Shown here one piece after another: positions 40,941 to 49,559 of a stretch of 64,000 bases of DNA. A model generated the notes under the pieces. The model saw only the letters and a list, made by a program, of their open reading frames with translations. It did no database searches and was not told the DNA's origin. The DNA comes from Marinirhabdus sp963793275 (lineage in GTDB: Bacteria; Bacteroidota; Bacteroidia; Flavobacteriales; Flavobacteriaceae), in contig CAWBZL010000001.1 of NCBI GenBank assembly GCA_963793275.1, forward strand, positions 124,001-188,000, read 5' to 3'. Both the position numbers and the translations under genes were made by a program. Positions within the stretch are counted from its first letter, which is position 1, and each line of letters starts with the position of its first letter.

Positions 40941-41318
40941 TTATGCACTTTCCTGCATAGATGTATTTTCTTCAATTTTATTGTAATGAAACAGCAATGA
41001 TTTATAAAAACGGGTCTGCATAGCACCACTTTCTAAACATCCTTTTAAAGTTTCCTCCAGACTGCTATAAGAAATTTTTGTAGCCACAGACTCATTAATA
41101 TCTAATATCCTAAAGTCTTTTAAGCTTCCTGGTTTTGAATTACGAAGTAAAATGATCTCTTTATCAAAATCTATAGAAACCTCTATTGCGTTGAAGTAAA
41201 ATTTTAAAAGCGACTTCTGAAAGGTATAATAATCTACAGAAAGGTTTTCTGTGAATTGACAACTCCTTTTTATGAGTTTTCTCATTTCTTCCTGAATAAT
41301 TTGATCTTGATTTTCCAT
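40941..41318 (-). CDS. Hypothetical protein
   Basis: 125 residues, soluble, helix-rich with a short beta segment (V-S-I-D-F-D-K-E-I-I-L-L-R). No signal peptide and no recognised family. Monocistronic with its own terminator. Confidence 0.65.
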   Translation of the reverse strand: MENQDQIIQEEMRKLIKRSCQFTENLSVDYYTFQKSLLKFYFNAIEVSIDFDKEIILLRNSKPGSLKDFRILDINESVATKISYSSLEETLKGCLESGAMQTRFYKSLLFHYNKIEENTSMQESA

Positions 41319-41436
41319 AGTATTGATTTAAACTGATATTAAGGTACACATCACTCTGTGAATATTTCGTTAATTCACAGTGCTTTAGCTTCAATTTAAC
41401 TTGAAATAAATTGGGTGTTAAGAAAATTAAGAAGAT

Positions 41437-41832
41437 CTAATTATCGGTTTCCAACCCCTCCTCTTCCCAGGCTGTAATCCCACCATCAAGATCATAAATC
41501 TCTGTAAAGCCCATTTCAGCGAGCATTTTTGCAGCCCTTGCACTTCTGCCACCAGATTTGCAATACACGTATACAGGTTTATTTTTATCCAGAGTTTTTA
41601 CTTTTTCCTGAAAGTCAGCTTCGGTCACACAAATGTTTTGAGCATCTCTTAAGTGAGACACGCCATATTCTTCTGCCGTTCTTACATCTACTACTTGCAA
41701 AGATGTGTTGTCTTTATTATAAACAGCATCATACACTTCCTGTGCACTTATTTTTTGTACTTCTTTTCTCGGTTCAGAACAAGAAGATACACCCGCTATA
41801 ACAAGTATTAAAATAAACAGATAGTGTTTCAT
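41437..41832 (-). CDS. Rhodanese-domain lipoprotein
   Basis: 131 residues from ATG 41832, chosen because it gives a lipobox (V-S-S-C, Cys18); a GTG at 41859 would overlap the upstream gene. The rhodanese domain has the active loop V-Y-C-K-S-G-G-R-S, with E-V-Y-D-A...V-V-D-V-R-T at the start. Membrane-anchored sulfurtransferase in the periplasm. Downstream of a cytosolic rhodanese, likely one transcript. Confidence 0.9.
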   Translation of the reverse strand: MKHYLFILILVIAGVSSCSEPRKEVQKISAQEVYDAVYNKDNTSLQVVDVRTAEEYGVSHLRDAQNICVTEADFQEKVKTLDKNKPVYVYCKSGGRSARAAKMLAEMGFTEIYDLDGGITAWEEEGLETDN

Positions 41833-41855
41833 TATAAGTTTGTTTTTTCGCCGGT

Positions 41856-42146
41856 TCACTCACTAAATCCTCCCAAAAGGTTATAGGTGTTTTTAAAACC
41901 CATAGACTCTAAAATCATACACGCCTGCGCACTTCGTCCACCAGAGCGACAATATACGTAGTAATTTTTAGCTTTATCCAGTTCCTGAGCGCCTGCCATA
42001 AAGGAAGGTGCATTTTGGATATCCAGATGTTGTGCGTTTGGTATAATGCCTTCGTCAACCTCATGAGGGGTCCGAACGTCTATAATAACGCCGCTGGCAT
42101 CTTCCAATACTTTTTTGTGCCACTGTTCTTGTGTTAGATCTTGCAT
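41856..42146 (-). CDS. Rhodanese-like sulfurtransferase
   Basis: 96 residues from ATG 42146 (M-Q-D-L-T-Q-E-Q-W); the longer frame to 42188 would begin inside a terminator hairpin. One rhodanese domain with V-I-I-D-V-R-T-P-H-E and active-site Cys in Y-V-Y-C-R-S-G-G-R-S-A. No signal peptide: cytosolic. Confidence 0.9.
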   Translation of the reverse strand: MQDLTQEQWHKKVLEDASGVIIDVRTPHEVDEGIIPNAQHLDIQNAPSFMAGAQELDKAKNYYVYCRSGGRSAQACMILESMGFKNTYNLLGGFSE

Positions 42147-42178
42147 ACGAATGAGTTCAAATTTCAGCAAAAATAAAA

Positions 42179-42209
42179 AATCCGCCACAGATACGTGCTG
42201 TGACGGATT
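42179..42209 (-). terminator. Terminator hairpin
   Basis: AATCCGcCACAG pairs with CTGTGaCGGATT (one mismatch). The A-rich side gives a U-run on the minus strand, ending transcription of the thioredoxin-fold genes. Confidence 0.75.
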
Positions 42210-42232
42210 GTTTTGTTACAATTACTTATAAA

Positions 42233-42934
42233 TTAAGCTTTTTTCTGCTTTACAGAACAGCCAATAGCTTTCGTTTCTTTAACCGAGATGTCTTTCCCAG
42301 CCAGCAGCTCATCGATAGCATTTGCCAAAAACTGATCTTTTACAGCATCGCCATCACGAACATTATCGTCTATGGCTCCTATATATTTTACTACATTTCC
42401 TTTATCCTCCTTTTTTAGCAAGTAAACATGAGGTGTTTTGGTTGCTCCATACATTGCATACACCGAGTTTGAGGTGTCATACAGATATGGAAACGTAAAA
42501 TTTTTCTCTTTTGCTTTCGCTTGCATAAGCTCATACGTATCGTCTGGCTGTACTTCAGGATCATTTGGATTAATAGCAATTACCGGGTAGCCTTTCCCCT
42601 TGTATTTGCTATCAAGCGCATTAATTCTGTCTTCACTTGCTACGGCAAACGGGCAGGTATTGCAGGTAAAAATTACAATAAAACCTTTCGCATCTGGATA
42701 GTCACTCAGGGACACAGTTTTACCATTTACGTCTTTTAATTCAAAATCTGTGGCTACGTCGCCAATACCATATCCTTTTTTGGAAACGGGTTCCTCAGTT
42801 GTATCGGTCATGGCAACTTCCTTTACGGTCGTTTCAATATCGGGCGATATTTGTTTGTCTTTCGTGTCTTGGCACGCTACAAATAAGGTTGTAACGGCAG
42901 CAAGGGTTGCTAGTTTAAAAAAGTTTGTTTTCAT
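42233..42934 (-). CDS. Thioredoxin-fold redoxin lipoprotein
   Basis: 233 residues with lipobox F-V-A-C (Cys21). AhpC/TSA-Redoxin-type domain (~50-215): V-A-T-D-F-E-L-K-D-V-N-G-K, then F-I-V-I-F-T-C-N-T-C-P-F with a C-x-x-C pair, and G-A-T-K-T-P-H-V-Y with the cis-Pro. Periplasm-facing thiol-disulfide protein. Follows the TlpA-like gene by 7 nt. Confidence 0.9.
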   Translation of the reverse strand: MKTNFFKLATLAAVTTLFVACQDTKDKQISPDIETTVKEVAMTDTTEEPVSKKGYGIGDVATDFELKDVNGKTVSLSDYPDAKGFIVIFTCNTCPFAVASEDRINALDSKYKGKGYPVIAINPNDPEVQPDDTYELMQAKAKEKNFTFPYLYDTSNSVYAMYGATKTPHVYLLKKEDKGNVVKYIGAIDDNVRDGDAVKDQFLANAIDELLAGKDISVKETKAIGCSVKQKKA

Positions 42935-42941
42935 CGTTGTA

Positions 42942-43514
42942 TTATAAAATTGTTTTTAATTCAGTTTCTAATTCGTTGTAAGTAAAAGATTTTTCAAAAA
43001 ATAACTGCTTCTTACCTTTAATAAAGATGGTTGCAGGAATTGCGCCACTCCATTTTTCACTTACTTTAGGGATCCAGGAGTTGGCATCAGGATCGTCTAG
43101 TAACACTATTTCACTTTGTAAATTGTTTTTCTTAATAAAAGGAATTACTTGCTTTTCTATATTTTTCGGAAAATCAAGACTCGCCAGAACTACTTTTACA
43201 TTTTTGTCTTTATAGTTGGCATTCAGCTCTTCAAAATACGGAAGTTCTTTTACACAAGGCTTGCACCAGGTGGCCCAAAAATTAATAACATACGTAGTGT
43301 CTGAGGAAGTTTGCTGAAGATATTTCTTTTCAAATTCGGCAAAATTTACTACTTCAAATTCATCATACGCAATTTTAGTAGCGGTCTTAGAAACCGGCGT
43401 TGTTGCTTTGGTAATAGTTTCCACTGCCGCTTGGGCATTTATAGGTTCTTCTTTTGCACTGTTTCCGCAGGAAAACAACAAAAGAGACAGTAGTATACTG
43501 AGTACTAATTTCAT
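42942..43514 (-). CDS. TlpA-like thioredoxin lipoprotein
   Basis: 190 residues with lipobox L-F-S-C (Cys16). The thioredoxin fold (~70-185) has F-W-A-T-W-C-K-P-C-V-K-E-L-P, the TlpA/ResA active site, and G-A-I-P-A-T as cis-Pro loop. Periplasmic reductase, co-transcribed with the redoxin lipoprotein. Confidence 0.92.
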   Translation of the reverse strand: MKLVLSILLSLLLFSCGNSAKEEPINAQAAVETITKATTPVSKTATKIAYDEFEVVNFAEFEKKYLQQTSSDTTYVINFWATWCKPCVKELPYFEELNANYKDKNVKVVLASLDFPKNIEKQVIPFIKKNNLQSEIVLLDDPDANSWIPKVSEKWSGAIPATIFIKGKKQLFFEKSFTYNELETELKTIL

Positions 43515-43634
43515 AGGCTAAAAATATACAATAGAACGATTGGCTATGTGTGAACGCTGTTAAATAAATGATAAATATAATTTTTCTTCTAAAATATGTA
43601 TACATTTGTACATACAACAATTGTAATAACAAGT

Positions 43635-44087
43635 ATGAAGATTGAAGAAGCCATAAAATCTATCCACAGCATGGGGCTCACCACCAAATCTGTGATAAAT
43701 ATCATGTTTACCAGCCGTGTGGTTGAAGAACATATTATGGCGGTTTTAAAAGAATATGATCTCTCTTTACCACAATACAACGTCCTGCGCATCTTAAGGG
43801 GACAAAGAGGTGCTCCCGCAAACCTTTCAACCGTGCAGGAACGAATGATTGATAAAAGCAGTAATACCACGAGACTGGTAGACAAACTCATCAAAAAAAA
43901 CTGGGTACGGCGTCAGGTTTGCGCCAATAACCGACGCAAAATAGAACTTTTTATAACCGAAGATGGATTACAACTTTTAACCACGTTGGATCCCTTCATG
44001 GAAAACAATAACAAAGATCTGGTAAGTGCCCTTACCGATACCGAATTAGAAACTTTAAATAATTTATTAGATAAACTTAGATCCTAA
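43635..44087 (+). CDS. MarR-family transcriptional regulator
   Basis: 150 residues from ATG 43635 (M-K-I-E-E-A); an upstream frame from 43596 runs through the promoter. Winged HTH: L-P-Q-Y-N-V-L-R-I-L-R-G, then D-K-S-S-N-T-T-R-L-V-D-K-L-I-K-K-N-W-V-R-R. It sits 18 nt before the YceI gene and probably controls it. Confidence 0.92.
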   Translation: MKIEEAIKSIHSMGLTTKSVINIMFTSRVVEEHIMAVLKEYDLSLPQYNVLRILRGQRGAPANLSTVQERMIDKSSNTTRLVDKLIKKNWVRRQVCANNRRKIELFITEDGLQLLTTLDPFMENNNKDLVSALTDTELETLNNLLDKLRS

Positions 44088-44105
44088 TTTTTAAACACAC
44101 GTACT

Positions 44106-44675
44106 ATGAAAACAATTAAATCTTTATTATTAATCGCTGTCGTTATAACTGCTTCAGCATTTACAAATCCAAACACAATGAAAAAGAAAATCAATATTAA
44201 AGAAAGCCAGATAGAATGGAAAGGAAAAAAAATTCTTGGCTCTCACACGGGTACCATTCAATTAAAAGAAGGCTATCTGGAGATGGACGGGGACAACTTA
44301 GTAGGCGGAATGTTTATTGTTAACATGACAACAATTAACGTAACAGACCTCGAAGGTGAAAACAAAGCAAAGCTGGAAGGACATCTTAAAAGTGCCGACT
44401 TTTTTGGTGTTGAAAACCATCCAATATCTACACTAGTGATAAATAGCGCGACTAAAAGCGGGAATACCTACGAAATTCAAGCAAATATTACCATAAAAGG
44501 CCATACCGAAGCAATTGAATTTGACCTTGAAATGGGAGAAAGCGCTGCACAGGCGAGCTTTAAAATAGACCGTACAAAATTCGATATTAGATACGGCTCT
44601 GGAAGTTTTGCAGACAATTTGGGTGATAATGCTATTAGCGACAACTTCACATTGGATGTACAATTGAAATTTTAA
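44106..44675 (+). CDS. YceI-family lipocalin-like protein
   Basis: 189 residues with an N-terminal signal peptide (ending about A-S-A-F-T-N). The mature YceI fold (~35-189) has S-Q-I-E-W-K-G-K-K, then L-K-S-A-D-F-F-G-V-E-N-H-P. Periplasmic lipocalin-like polyisoprenoid-binding family. Paired with MarR, a common arrangement in flavobacteria. Confidence 0.92.
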   Translation: MKTIKSLLLIAVVITASAFTNPNTMKKKINIKESQIEWKGKKILGSHTGTIQLKEGYLEMDGDNLVGGMFIVNMTTINVTDLEGENKAKLEGHLKSADFFGVENHPISTLVINSATKSGNTYEIQANITIKGHTEAIEFDLEMGESAAQASFKIDRTKFDIRYGSGSFADNLGDNAISDNFTLDVQLKF

Positions 44676-44726
44676 AGGTATGTTGCTTGTAATTATAAAA
44701 TTCATTTCTATATTTGAAACTTAATT

Positions 44727-44783
44727 ATGAACAATACAAATACATATTCTTGGTGGTGGAATTACGAACGCAAAATGTCGTGA
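44727..44783 (+). CDS. trpL: trp operon leader peptide (18 aa, three consecutive Trp codons)
   Basis: ATG 44727 encodes M-N-N-T-N-T-Y-S-W-W-W-N-Y-E-R-K-M-S, stop TGA 44781-44783. Three TGG codons in a row (44751-44759) just before a terminator and the trp structural genes are the hallmark of ribosome-mediated attenuation. The TGGTGG stretch can pair with CAACCA at 44801-44806. I could not draw a convincing full antiterminator. Confidence 0.75.
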   Translation: MNNTNTYSWWWNYERKMS

Positions 44784-44810
44784 GCATCCCGAGTATGTAA
44801 CAACCATATA

Positions 44811-44842
44811 AAGGCTTATCTTCACGATAAGCCTTTTTTTTT
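44811..44842 (+). terminator. trp attenuator terminator
   Basis: AAGGCTTATC (44811-44820) pairs perfectly with GATAAGCCTT (44826-44835), loop TTCAC, followed by a run of T. Lies 28 nt after the leader peptide stop and 66 nt before the trpE start. Confidence 0.8.
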
Positions 44843-44885
44843 ACCCCTCCCTTCTCCTTCGGCCCAGCTCAGGGTGCGGGAAGAT
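44843..44885 (+). repeat. GC-rich intergenic insertion before trpE
   Basis: Contains CTTCGGCCCAGCTCAGGGTGCGGG, GC-rich against the AT-rich background. Resembles the hairpin-bearing inserts at 46306, 48005 and 50757 within the same operon. Probably a palindromic dispersed repeat type. Confidence 0.35.
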
Positions 44886-44907
44886 CTAATTAAGGAATAC
44901 ATTGAGA

Positions 44908-46305
44908 ATGAAATATAAACTAATAACCAGTTCCAAAAAGCTACTGGCAGACACACTAACCCCTGTTTCTGTTTATTTACGTCTGCGTGATAAATTCCCG
45001 AACAGTTTACTATTGGAAAGTAGCGACTACCACGCAAACGATAATAGTTTTAGCTATATATGCTGTAATCCCATTGCATCTTTTAAGGTTGAAAATGAAG
45101 TGATCACTACACAGTTTCCCGACGGAAAAACCACAAGCAGCAGTACATTTAAGGAGGACGTCGTGAAGTCCCTGGAAGCCTTTTCAAACTCTTTTGAATC
45201 CCAAGCGGACCAGACATTCAAATTTATAAACAACGGAATTTTTGGTTACACAAGTTATGACGCTGTACGTTATTTTGAAAATATTAAAATAGATACATCC
45301 AAGGCTACGCTTCATATTCCGGATATACAATATGCAGTATATCAAAACATAATTGCGATCAATCACTTTAATAACGAAGCGTATATATTTTCACATACTT
45401 ATGAATCTGAATCAAACATAGCAGAAATAGAACAACTCTTAAAATCGAAAGATTTCGCTGAATATCCCTTCAGTAGAAATGGTGACCCAACTACAAATCT
45501 TAAGGATGAAGATTTTAAAACACTTGTTACGAAATGTAAAGAGCATTGCGCCCGTGGTGATGTATTTCAAATAGTACCCAGCAAGCGCTTTACGCAAGGA
45601 TTTACAGGAGACGAATTTAATGTGTACAGAGCCTTACGAAGTGTGAATCCATCACCCTACTTATTTTATTTTGACTACGGAAATTTTAAAATCTTTGGAA
45701 GTTCTCCCGAAGCACAGCTGGTAGTAAAAGAAGGAATTGCCGAAATTCACCCCATAGCAGGAACTTTTAAAAGAACAGGAAACGATGAACAGGACGCCAT
45801 CCTGGCCAAACAATTGGCTGAAGACGACAAAGAAAACAGCGAACACGTCATGCTGGTAGATCTGGCCAGAAACGATCTAAGTAGACACGGTAGTGGTGTA
45901 GATGTTGTAACCTACAGAGAGGTTCAGTTTTTTAGTCATGTAATACATCTGGTAAGTAAAGTAACAGCAAAAATACATAAAGGCACCAGCACCATGCAGG
46001 TAGTGGCAGATACCTTTCCCGCAGGGACTTTGAGCGGCGCACCCAAGCACAAGGCAATGCAACTACTGGAAAGGTATGAAAACACCAACCGGGAATTTTA
46101 TGGTGGTGCCATAGGTTTTATGGATTTTAAAGGAAATTACAACCACGCCATAATCATACGGTCTTTCGTAAGCAAAGATCACGCACTTAGCTATCAGGCA
46201 GGCGCAGGAATTGTTTCAGAAAGCGACCCGGAAAGCGAATTACAGGAAGTATATAATAAACTGGGAGCCTTGACAAAAGCACTGGAAATGGCGGAGGAAA
46301 TATAA
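44908..46305 (+). CDS. trpE: Anthranilate synthase component I
   Basis: 465 residues from ATG 44908 (preceded in frame by a TTG at 44902). The chorismate-binding domain has G-D-V-F-Q-I-V-P-S-K-R-F, P-I-A-G-T-F-K-R-T-G-N, D-L-A-R-N-D-L-S-R and F-P-A-G-T-L-S-G-A-P-K. The N-terminal L-L-E-S-S Trp-feedback element is present, so feedback-inhibitable. Converts chorismate + Gln to anthranilate with TrpG. First structural gene. Confidence 0.97.
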   Translation: MKYKLITSSKKLLADTLTPVSVYLRLRDKFPNSLLLESSDYHANDNSFSYICCNPIASFKVENEVITTQFPDGKTTSSSTFKEDVVKSLEAFSNSFESQADQTFKFINNGIFGYTSYDAVRYFENIKIDTSKATLHIPDIQYAVYQNIIAINHFNNEAYIFSHTYESESNIAEIEQLLKSKDFAEYPFSRNGDPTTNLKDEDFKTLVTKCKEHCARGDVFQIVPSKRFTQGFTGDEFNVYRALRSVNPSPYLFYFDYGNFKIFGSSPEAQLVVKEGIAEIHPIAGTFKRTGNDEQDAILAKQLAEDDKENSEHVMLVDLARNDLSRHGSGVDVVTYREVQFFSHVIHLVSKVTAKIHKGTSTMQVVADTFPAGTLSGAPKHKAMQLLERYENTNREFYGGAIGFMDFKGNYNHAIIIRSFVSKDHALSYQAGAGIVSESDPESELQEVYNKLGALTKALEMAEEI

Positions 46306-46389
46306 AATCCCCTCCCGGTTTCCTTGGTGGGGTGAGGTAAAAAGGATAATACATAATAAAATAATTCGCCAAAAACGGATAATAAAAAA
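46306..46389 (+). repeat. Short GC-rich insert between trpE and trpG
   Basis: CCCCTCCC...GGTGGGGTGAGG can fold on itself. The rest of the 84 nt is AT-rich. No gene. Confidence 0.3.
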
Positions 46390-46956
46390 ATGAAAATACT
46401 GGTAATAGACAACTACGATAGCTTTGTATACAACCTGGTTCATTATTTAGAAGAACTGGATTGCAACGTAACTGTTATACGAAACGATCAATTTTATCTG
46501 GAGGAAGTAGCTGCATACGATAAAATTATGCTATCTCCTGGTCCGGGTATTCCAGACGAGGCCGGCCTCCTTAAAGATGTCATAAAAATGTATGCTGGCA
46601 AAAAGCCAATTTTTGGAGTATGCCTGGGACAGCAAGCTATAGGAGAAGTGTTTGGGGGTTCTCTTATTAATTTGAGCGAAGTATTTCACGGCGTGGCCAC
46701 CAACGCTGAAATTCTAGTGAATGACGAACCGTTATTTAAAGACTTAGGGAATAACATAGAAATTGGCAGATACCATTCATGGGTGGTTTCAAAAGAAAAT
46801 TTTCCCGATAGTTTAGAAATTACATCCGTAGACGAAAACGGACAAATAATGTCACTCCGTCACCGGGAACTGGATATTAGAGGTGTACAATTTCATCCGG
46901 AAAGTGTCCTCACTCCAAAAGGAAAACAAATTATTAAAAACTGGGTTGAGAGCTAA
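46390..46956 (+). CDS. trpG: Anthranilate synthase component II (glutamine amidotransferase)
   Basis: 188 residues. Class I amidotransferase: S-P-G-P-G-I-P oxyanion region, nucleophile Cys78 in G-V-C-L-G-Q-Q-A, and the His-Glu pair in V-Q-F-H-P-E-S. Supplies NH3 to TrpE. Stand-alone, not fused to TrpD. Confidence 0.97.
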   Translation: MKILVIDNYDSFVYNLVHYLEELDCNVTVIRNDQFYLEEVAAYDKIMLSPGPGIPDEAGLLKDVIKMYAGKKPIFGVCLGQQAIGEVFGGSLINLSEVFHGVATNAEILVNDEPLFKDLGNNIEIGRYHSWVVSKENFPDSLEITSVDENGQIMSLRHRELDIRGVQFHPESVLTPKGKQIIKNWVES

Positions 46957-47004
46957 AAGGAAACATCACAACATCTCAATTCATAAACACTTACACGTAA
47001 TACT

Positions 47005-48000
47005 TTGAAAAGCATACTCAACAGACTTATAAACCACGAACAGCTCACCAAACAGGAAGCAAGGGATGTTCTGGTTAAAATTTCCGAAGGAAAATTCAAC
47101 ACCTCCCAAATTGCTGCATTTTTAACGGTATATATGATGCGTAGCGTTACTATTGAAGAATTGGAAGGCTTTCGTGATGCATTATTAGATTTGTGCTTAC
47201 AAATAGATGTTAGCAATTACAACACTATAGATCTATGCGGTACAGGTGGGGATGGAAAAAATACATTTAATATTTCAACCCTGGCAAGTTTTGTAACGGC
47301 CGGAGCGGGAGTAAAGGTAACTAAACACGGTAATTACGGTGTTTCCTCTATTAGCGGAAGTAGTAATGTTATGGAGCAATTAGGCATAAAATTCAGTTCA
47401 AATGCTGAGTTTTTGATCCGTTGTCTGGAAGAAGCCAATATCTGTATTTTACACGCTCCCCTCTTCCACCCCGCGATGAAAAATGTAGCGCCTATAAGAC
47501 GAGAACTTGGCGTTAAAACGTTTTTTAATATGCTGGGACCCATGGTAAATCCTGCATTCCCAAAGAACCAGTTAGTAGGAGTTTTTAATCTGGAACTGGC
47601 TAGAAAGTATGGGTACCTCTACCAGAAGGGAACAAAAAATTATACCATACTGCACGCAATGGACGGCTATGATGAAGTTGCCTTAACGGGTCCCGTAAAA
47701 ATGATTTCCAATAAATCCGAAAGCATCTTAACTCCGGAAACTTTCAATGTATCACAAATACAGCCATCTGAAATTTACGGAGGCGAAACTGTAGAAGCAT
47801 CGGCAAGAATTTTTACCGAAATATTACAAGGCAATGGAACCCAGGCACAAAATAACGTAGTATGCGCCAATGCGGCCCTAGCCATTGCAACTGTTGAAAA
47901 ATACTCAATTTCTGAAGGATTTGAAAAAGCAAAAGAAAGCCTAAAATCCGGAAAGGCGTTGCAGAGTTTGGAACGATTACAAAAACTATCAAAATTATAA
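47005..48000 (+). CDS. trpD: Anthranilate phosphoribosyltransferase
   Basis: 331 residues with TTG start at 47005. G-T-G-G-D-G-K-N-T-F-N-I-S (PRPP-binding), K-H-G-N-Y-G-V-S-S-I-S-G-S and N-M-L-G-P-M-V-N-P are diagnostic. Transfers phosphoribosyl to anthranilate. Confidence 0.97.
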   Translation: MKSILNRLINHEQLTKQEARDVLVKISEGKFNTSQIAAFLTVYMMRSVTIEELEGFRDALLDLCLQIDVSNYNTIDLCGTGGDGKNTFNISTLASFVTAGAGVKVTKHGNYGVSSISGSSNVMEQLGIKFSSNAEFLIRCLEEANICILHAPLFHPAMKNVAPIRRELGVKTFFNMLGPMVNPAFPKNQLVGVFNLELARKYGYLYQKGTKNYTILHAMDGYDEVALTGPVKMISNKSESILTPETFNVSQIQPSEIYGGETVEASARIFTEILQGNGTQAQNNVVCANAALAIATVEKYSISEGFEKAKESLKSGKALQSLERLQKLSKL

Positions 48001-48004
48001 ATTA

Positions 48005-48105
48005 AATCACATCTTACTCTCCTTCGGGAGCATCGAGACAAGCAACTTGCTAACGCAGCAAGTTTCGGTGAAGGTTTAAAGATACCCGCCTACGCGGACA
48101 TACAA
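48005..48105 (+). repeat. Hairpin-rich insert between trpD and trpC
   Basis: Three GC-rich hairpins in ~90 nt: CTCC-TTCG-GGAG, AACTTGCT...AGCAAGTT and CCGC-CTAC-GCGG. Composition unlike its neighbours. Likely a dispersed palindromic element that may also adjust operon mRNA decay. Confidence 0.4.
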
Positions 48106-48888
48106 ATGACAATACTGGAAAAAATAACCACCTACAAACACAAGGAAGTTTCAGCAAAAAAAGAAGCCTTCCCCGTTTCGCTATTGGAGCAGTCGCCGTG
48201 GTTTGAGAGAGCGACCACCTCCTTAACGCTGGCATTAAAAAATGCACGAACGGGCATTATTGCTGAGCATAAACGCAGGTCGCCCAGTAAACCCGTTATT
48301 AACAATAACGTACAGGTGCAGGATGTGGCTAGAGGGTATGAATTGGCAGGAGTTTCAGGGATGTCTGTTTTAACCGATACCAACTTTTTTGGTGGCTCGC
48401 TGGACGATCTGGTATTGGCAAGAAAAGCAACTGCGTTTCCGCTGTTACGCAAAGAATTTATTATAGACCCATATCAAATTTATGAAGCTAAAGCATACGG
48501 AGCCGATGCAATTTTATTGATCGCTGCCTGTTTAACGCAAAATCAACTAAAAGAATTTTCAGCCTTAGCAAAATCGTTGCAATTAGATGTATTACTGGAA
48601 GTCCACAATGAAGAAGAAATCGGTAAGTCTTTGCACGAAACAGTGGATATGTTGGGTGTAAATAACCGAAATCTAAAAACATTTGAAACTTCTATAGAAA
48701 TAAGCAAACAGCTGGCATCGTTAATTCCCGATGATTTTCTGAAAGTTTCAGAAAGTGGAATTAGCAGTGTGGAAGCTATTTCAGAGTTAAAACAATTTGG
48801 TTACCAGGGATTTTTAATAGGTGAAAATTTTATGAAAACCGATAACCCCGGCGAAAGTGCCAGACAATTTATAAATCGATTATCATGA
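48106..48888 (+). CDS. trpC: Indole-3-glycerol phosphate synthase
   Basis: 260 residues, TIM barrel. K-R-R-S-P-S-K (active-site Lys), L-R-K-E-F-I-I-D-P-Y-Q, V-N-N-R-N-L and V-S-E-S-G-I-S are conserved. Not fused to TrpF; the trpF start overlaps its stop by 4 nt. Confidence 0.97.
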   Translation: MTILEKITTYKHKEVSAKKEAFPVSLLEQSPWFERATTSLTLALKNARTGIIAEHKRRSPSKPVINNNVQVQDVARGYELAGVSGMSVLTDTNFFGGSLDDLVLARKATAFPLLRKEFIIDPYQIYEAKAYGADAILLIAACLTQNQLKEFSALAKSLQLDVLLEVHNEEEIGKSLHETVDMLGVNNRNLKTFETSIEISKQLASLIPDDFLKVSESGISSVEAISELKQFGYQGFLIGENFMKTDNPGESARQFINRLS

Positions 48889-49559
48889 AGCTGAAGATTT
48901 GCGGCATGAAATATAACACTATGGAAGTTGCTGCCTTGCAACCCGACTATCTGGGCTTTATATTTTATGAAGGCAGCCCAAGAAATTTTGAAGCGGAAGA
49001 GATTTCGAAAGTACCCAACGGAATTAAAAAAGTAGGTGTTTTTGTAGATGCTCCTATAAATCTTATCATCGAAAAAGTAATAAAGTTTCAATTGGATGTA
49101 GTGCAATTACACGGCGATGAAACGGCAAGCTACTGTAAAAGTTTAAAAGCGAAATGTAAGGTGGAGCGCAATCGAAACCTGCTTCCTAACCACGAAGAGT
49201 TAAATTATACATTGCCTGAAATCTGGAACGTATTTTCAATCAAAAACACCTTCAATTTTAATGAATTAAAACCTTACGGAAATTTCGTAGACGCCTTCCT
49301 TTTCGACACCAAAGGGAAAGAAAAAGGAGGTAATGGCTATACCTTCAATTGGGAGGTTTTAAAAAATTATCCATCAGAAAAACCATTTATTTTAAGCGGT
49401 GGAATAGGGTTGGAAGAAATTTCAGCAATAAAAGAAATTTTAAAAACCAACCTTCCTATTCTGGCGATAGACGTAAACAGCAAGTTTGAAGAAAAGCCAG
49501 GATTAAAAAATATCGCCAAGCTAAAGAATTTTATAGAACGTATCAACAATGAACACTAA
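48885..49559 (+). CDS. trpF: Phosphoribosylanthranilate isomerase
   Basis: 224 residues. K-I-C-G-M with active-site Cys, Y-L-G-F-I-F-Y-E-G-S-P-R, V-Q-L-H-G-D-E and the C-terminal L-S-G-G-I-G and I-D-V-N-S-K-F-E. Slightly longer than usual TrpF. Overlaps trpC by 4 nt and trpB by 11 nt. Confidence 0.96.
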   Translation: MKLKICGMKYNTMEVAALQPDYLGFIFYEGSPRNFEAEEISKVPNGIKKVGVFVDAPINLIIEKVIKFQLDVVQLHGDETASYCKSLKAKCKVERNRNLLPNHEELNYTLPEIWNVFSIKNTFNFNELKPYGNFVDAFLFDTKGKEKGGNGYTFNWEVLKNYPSEKPFILSGGIGLEEISAIKEILKTNLPILAIDVNSKFEEKPGLKNIAKLKNFIERINNEH

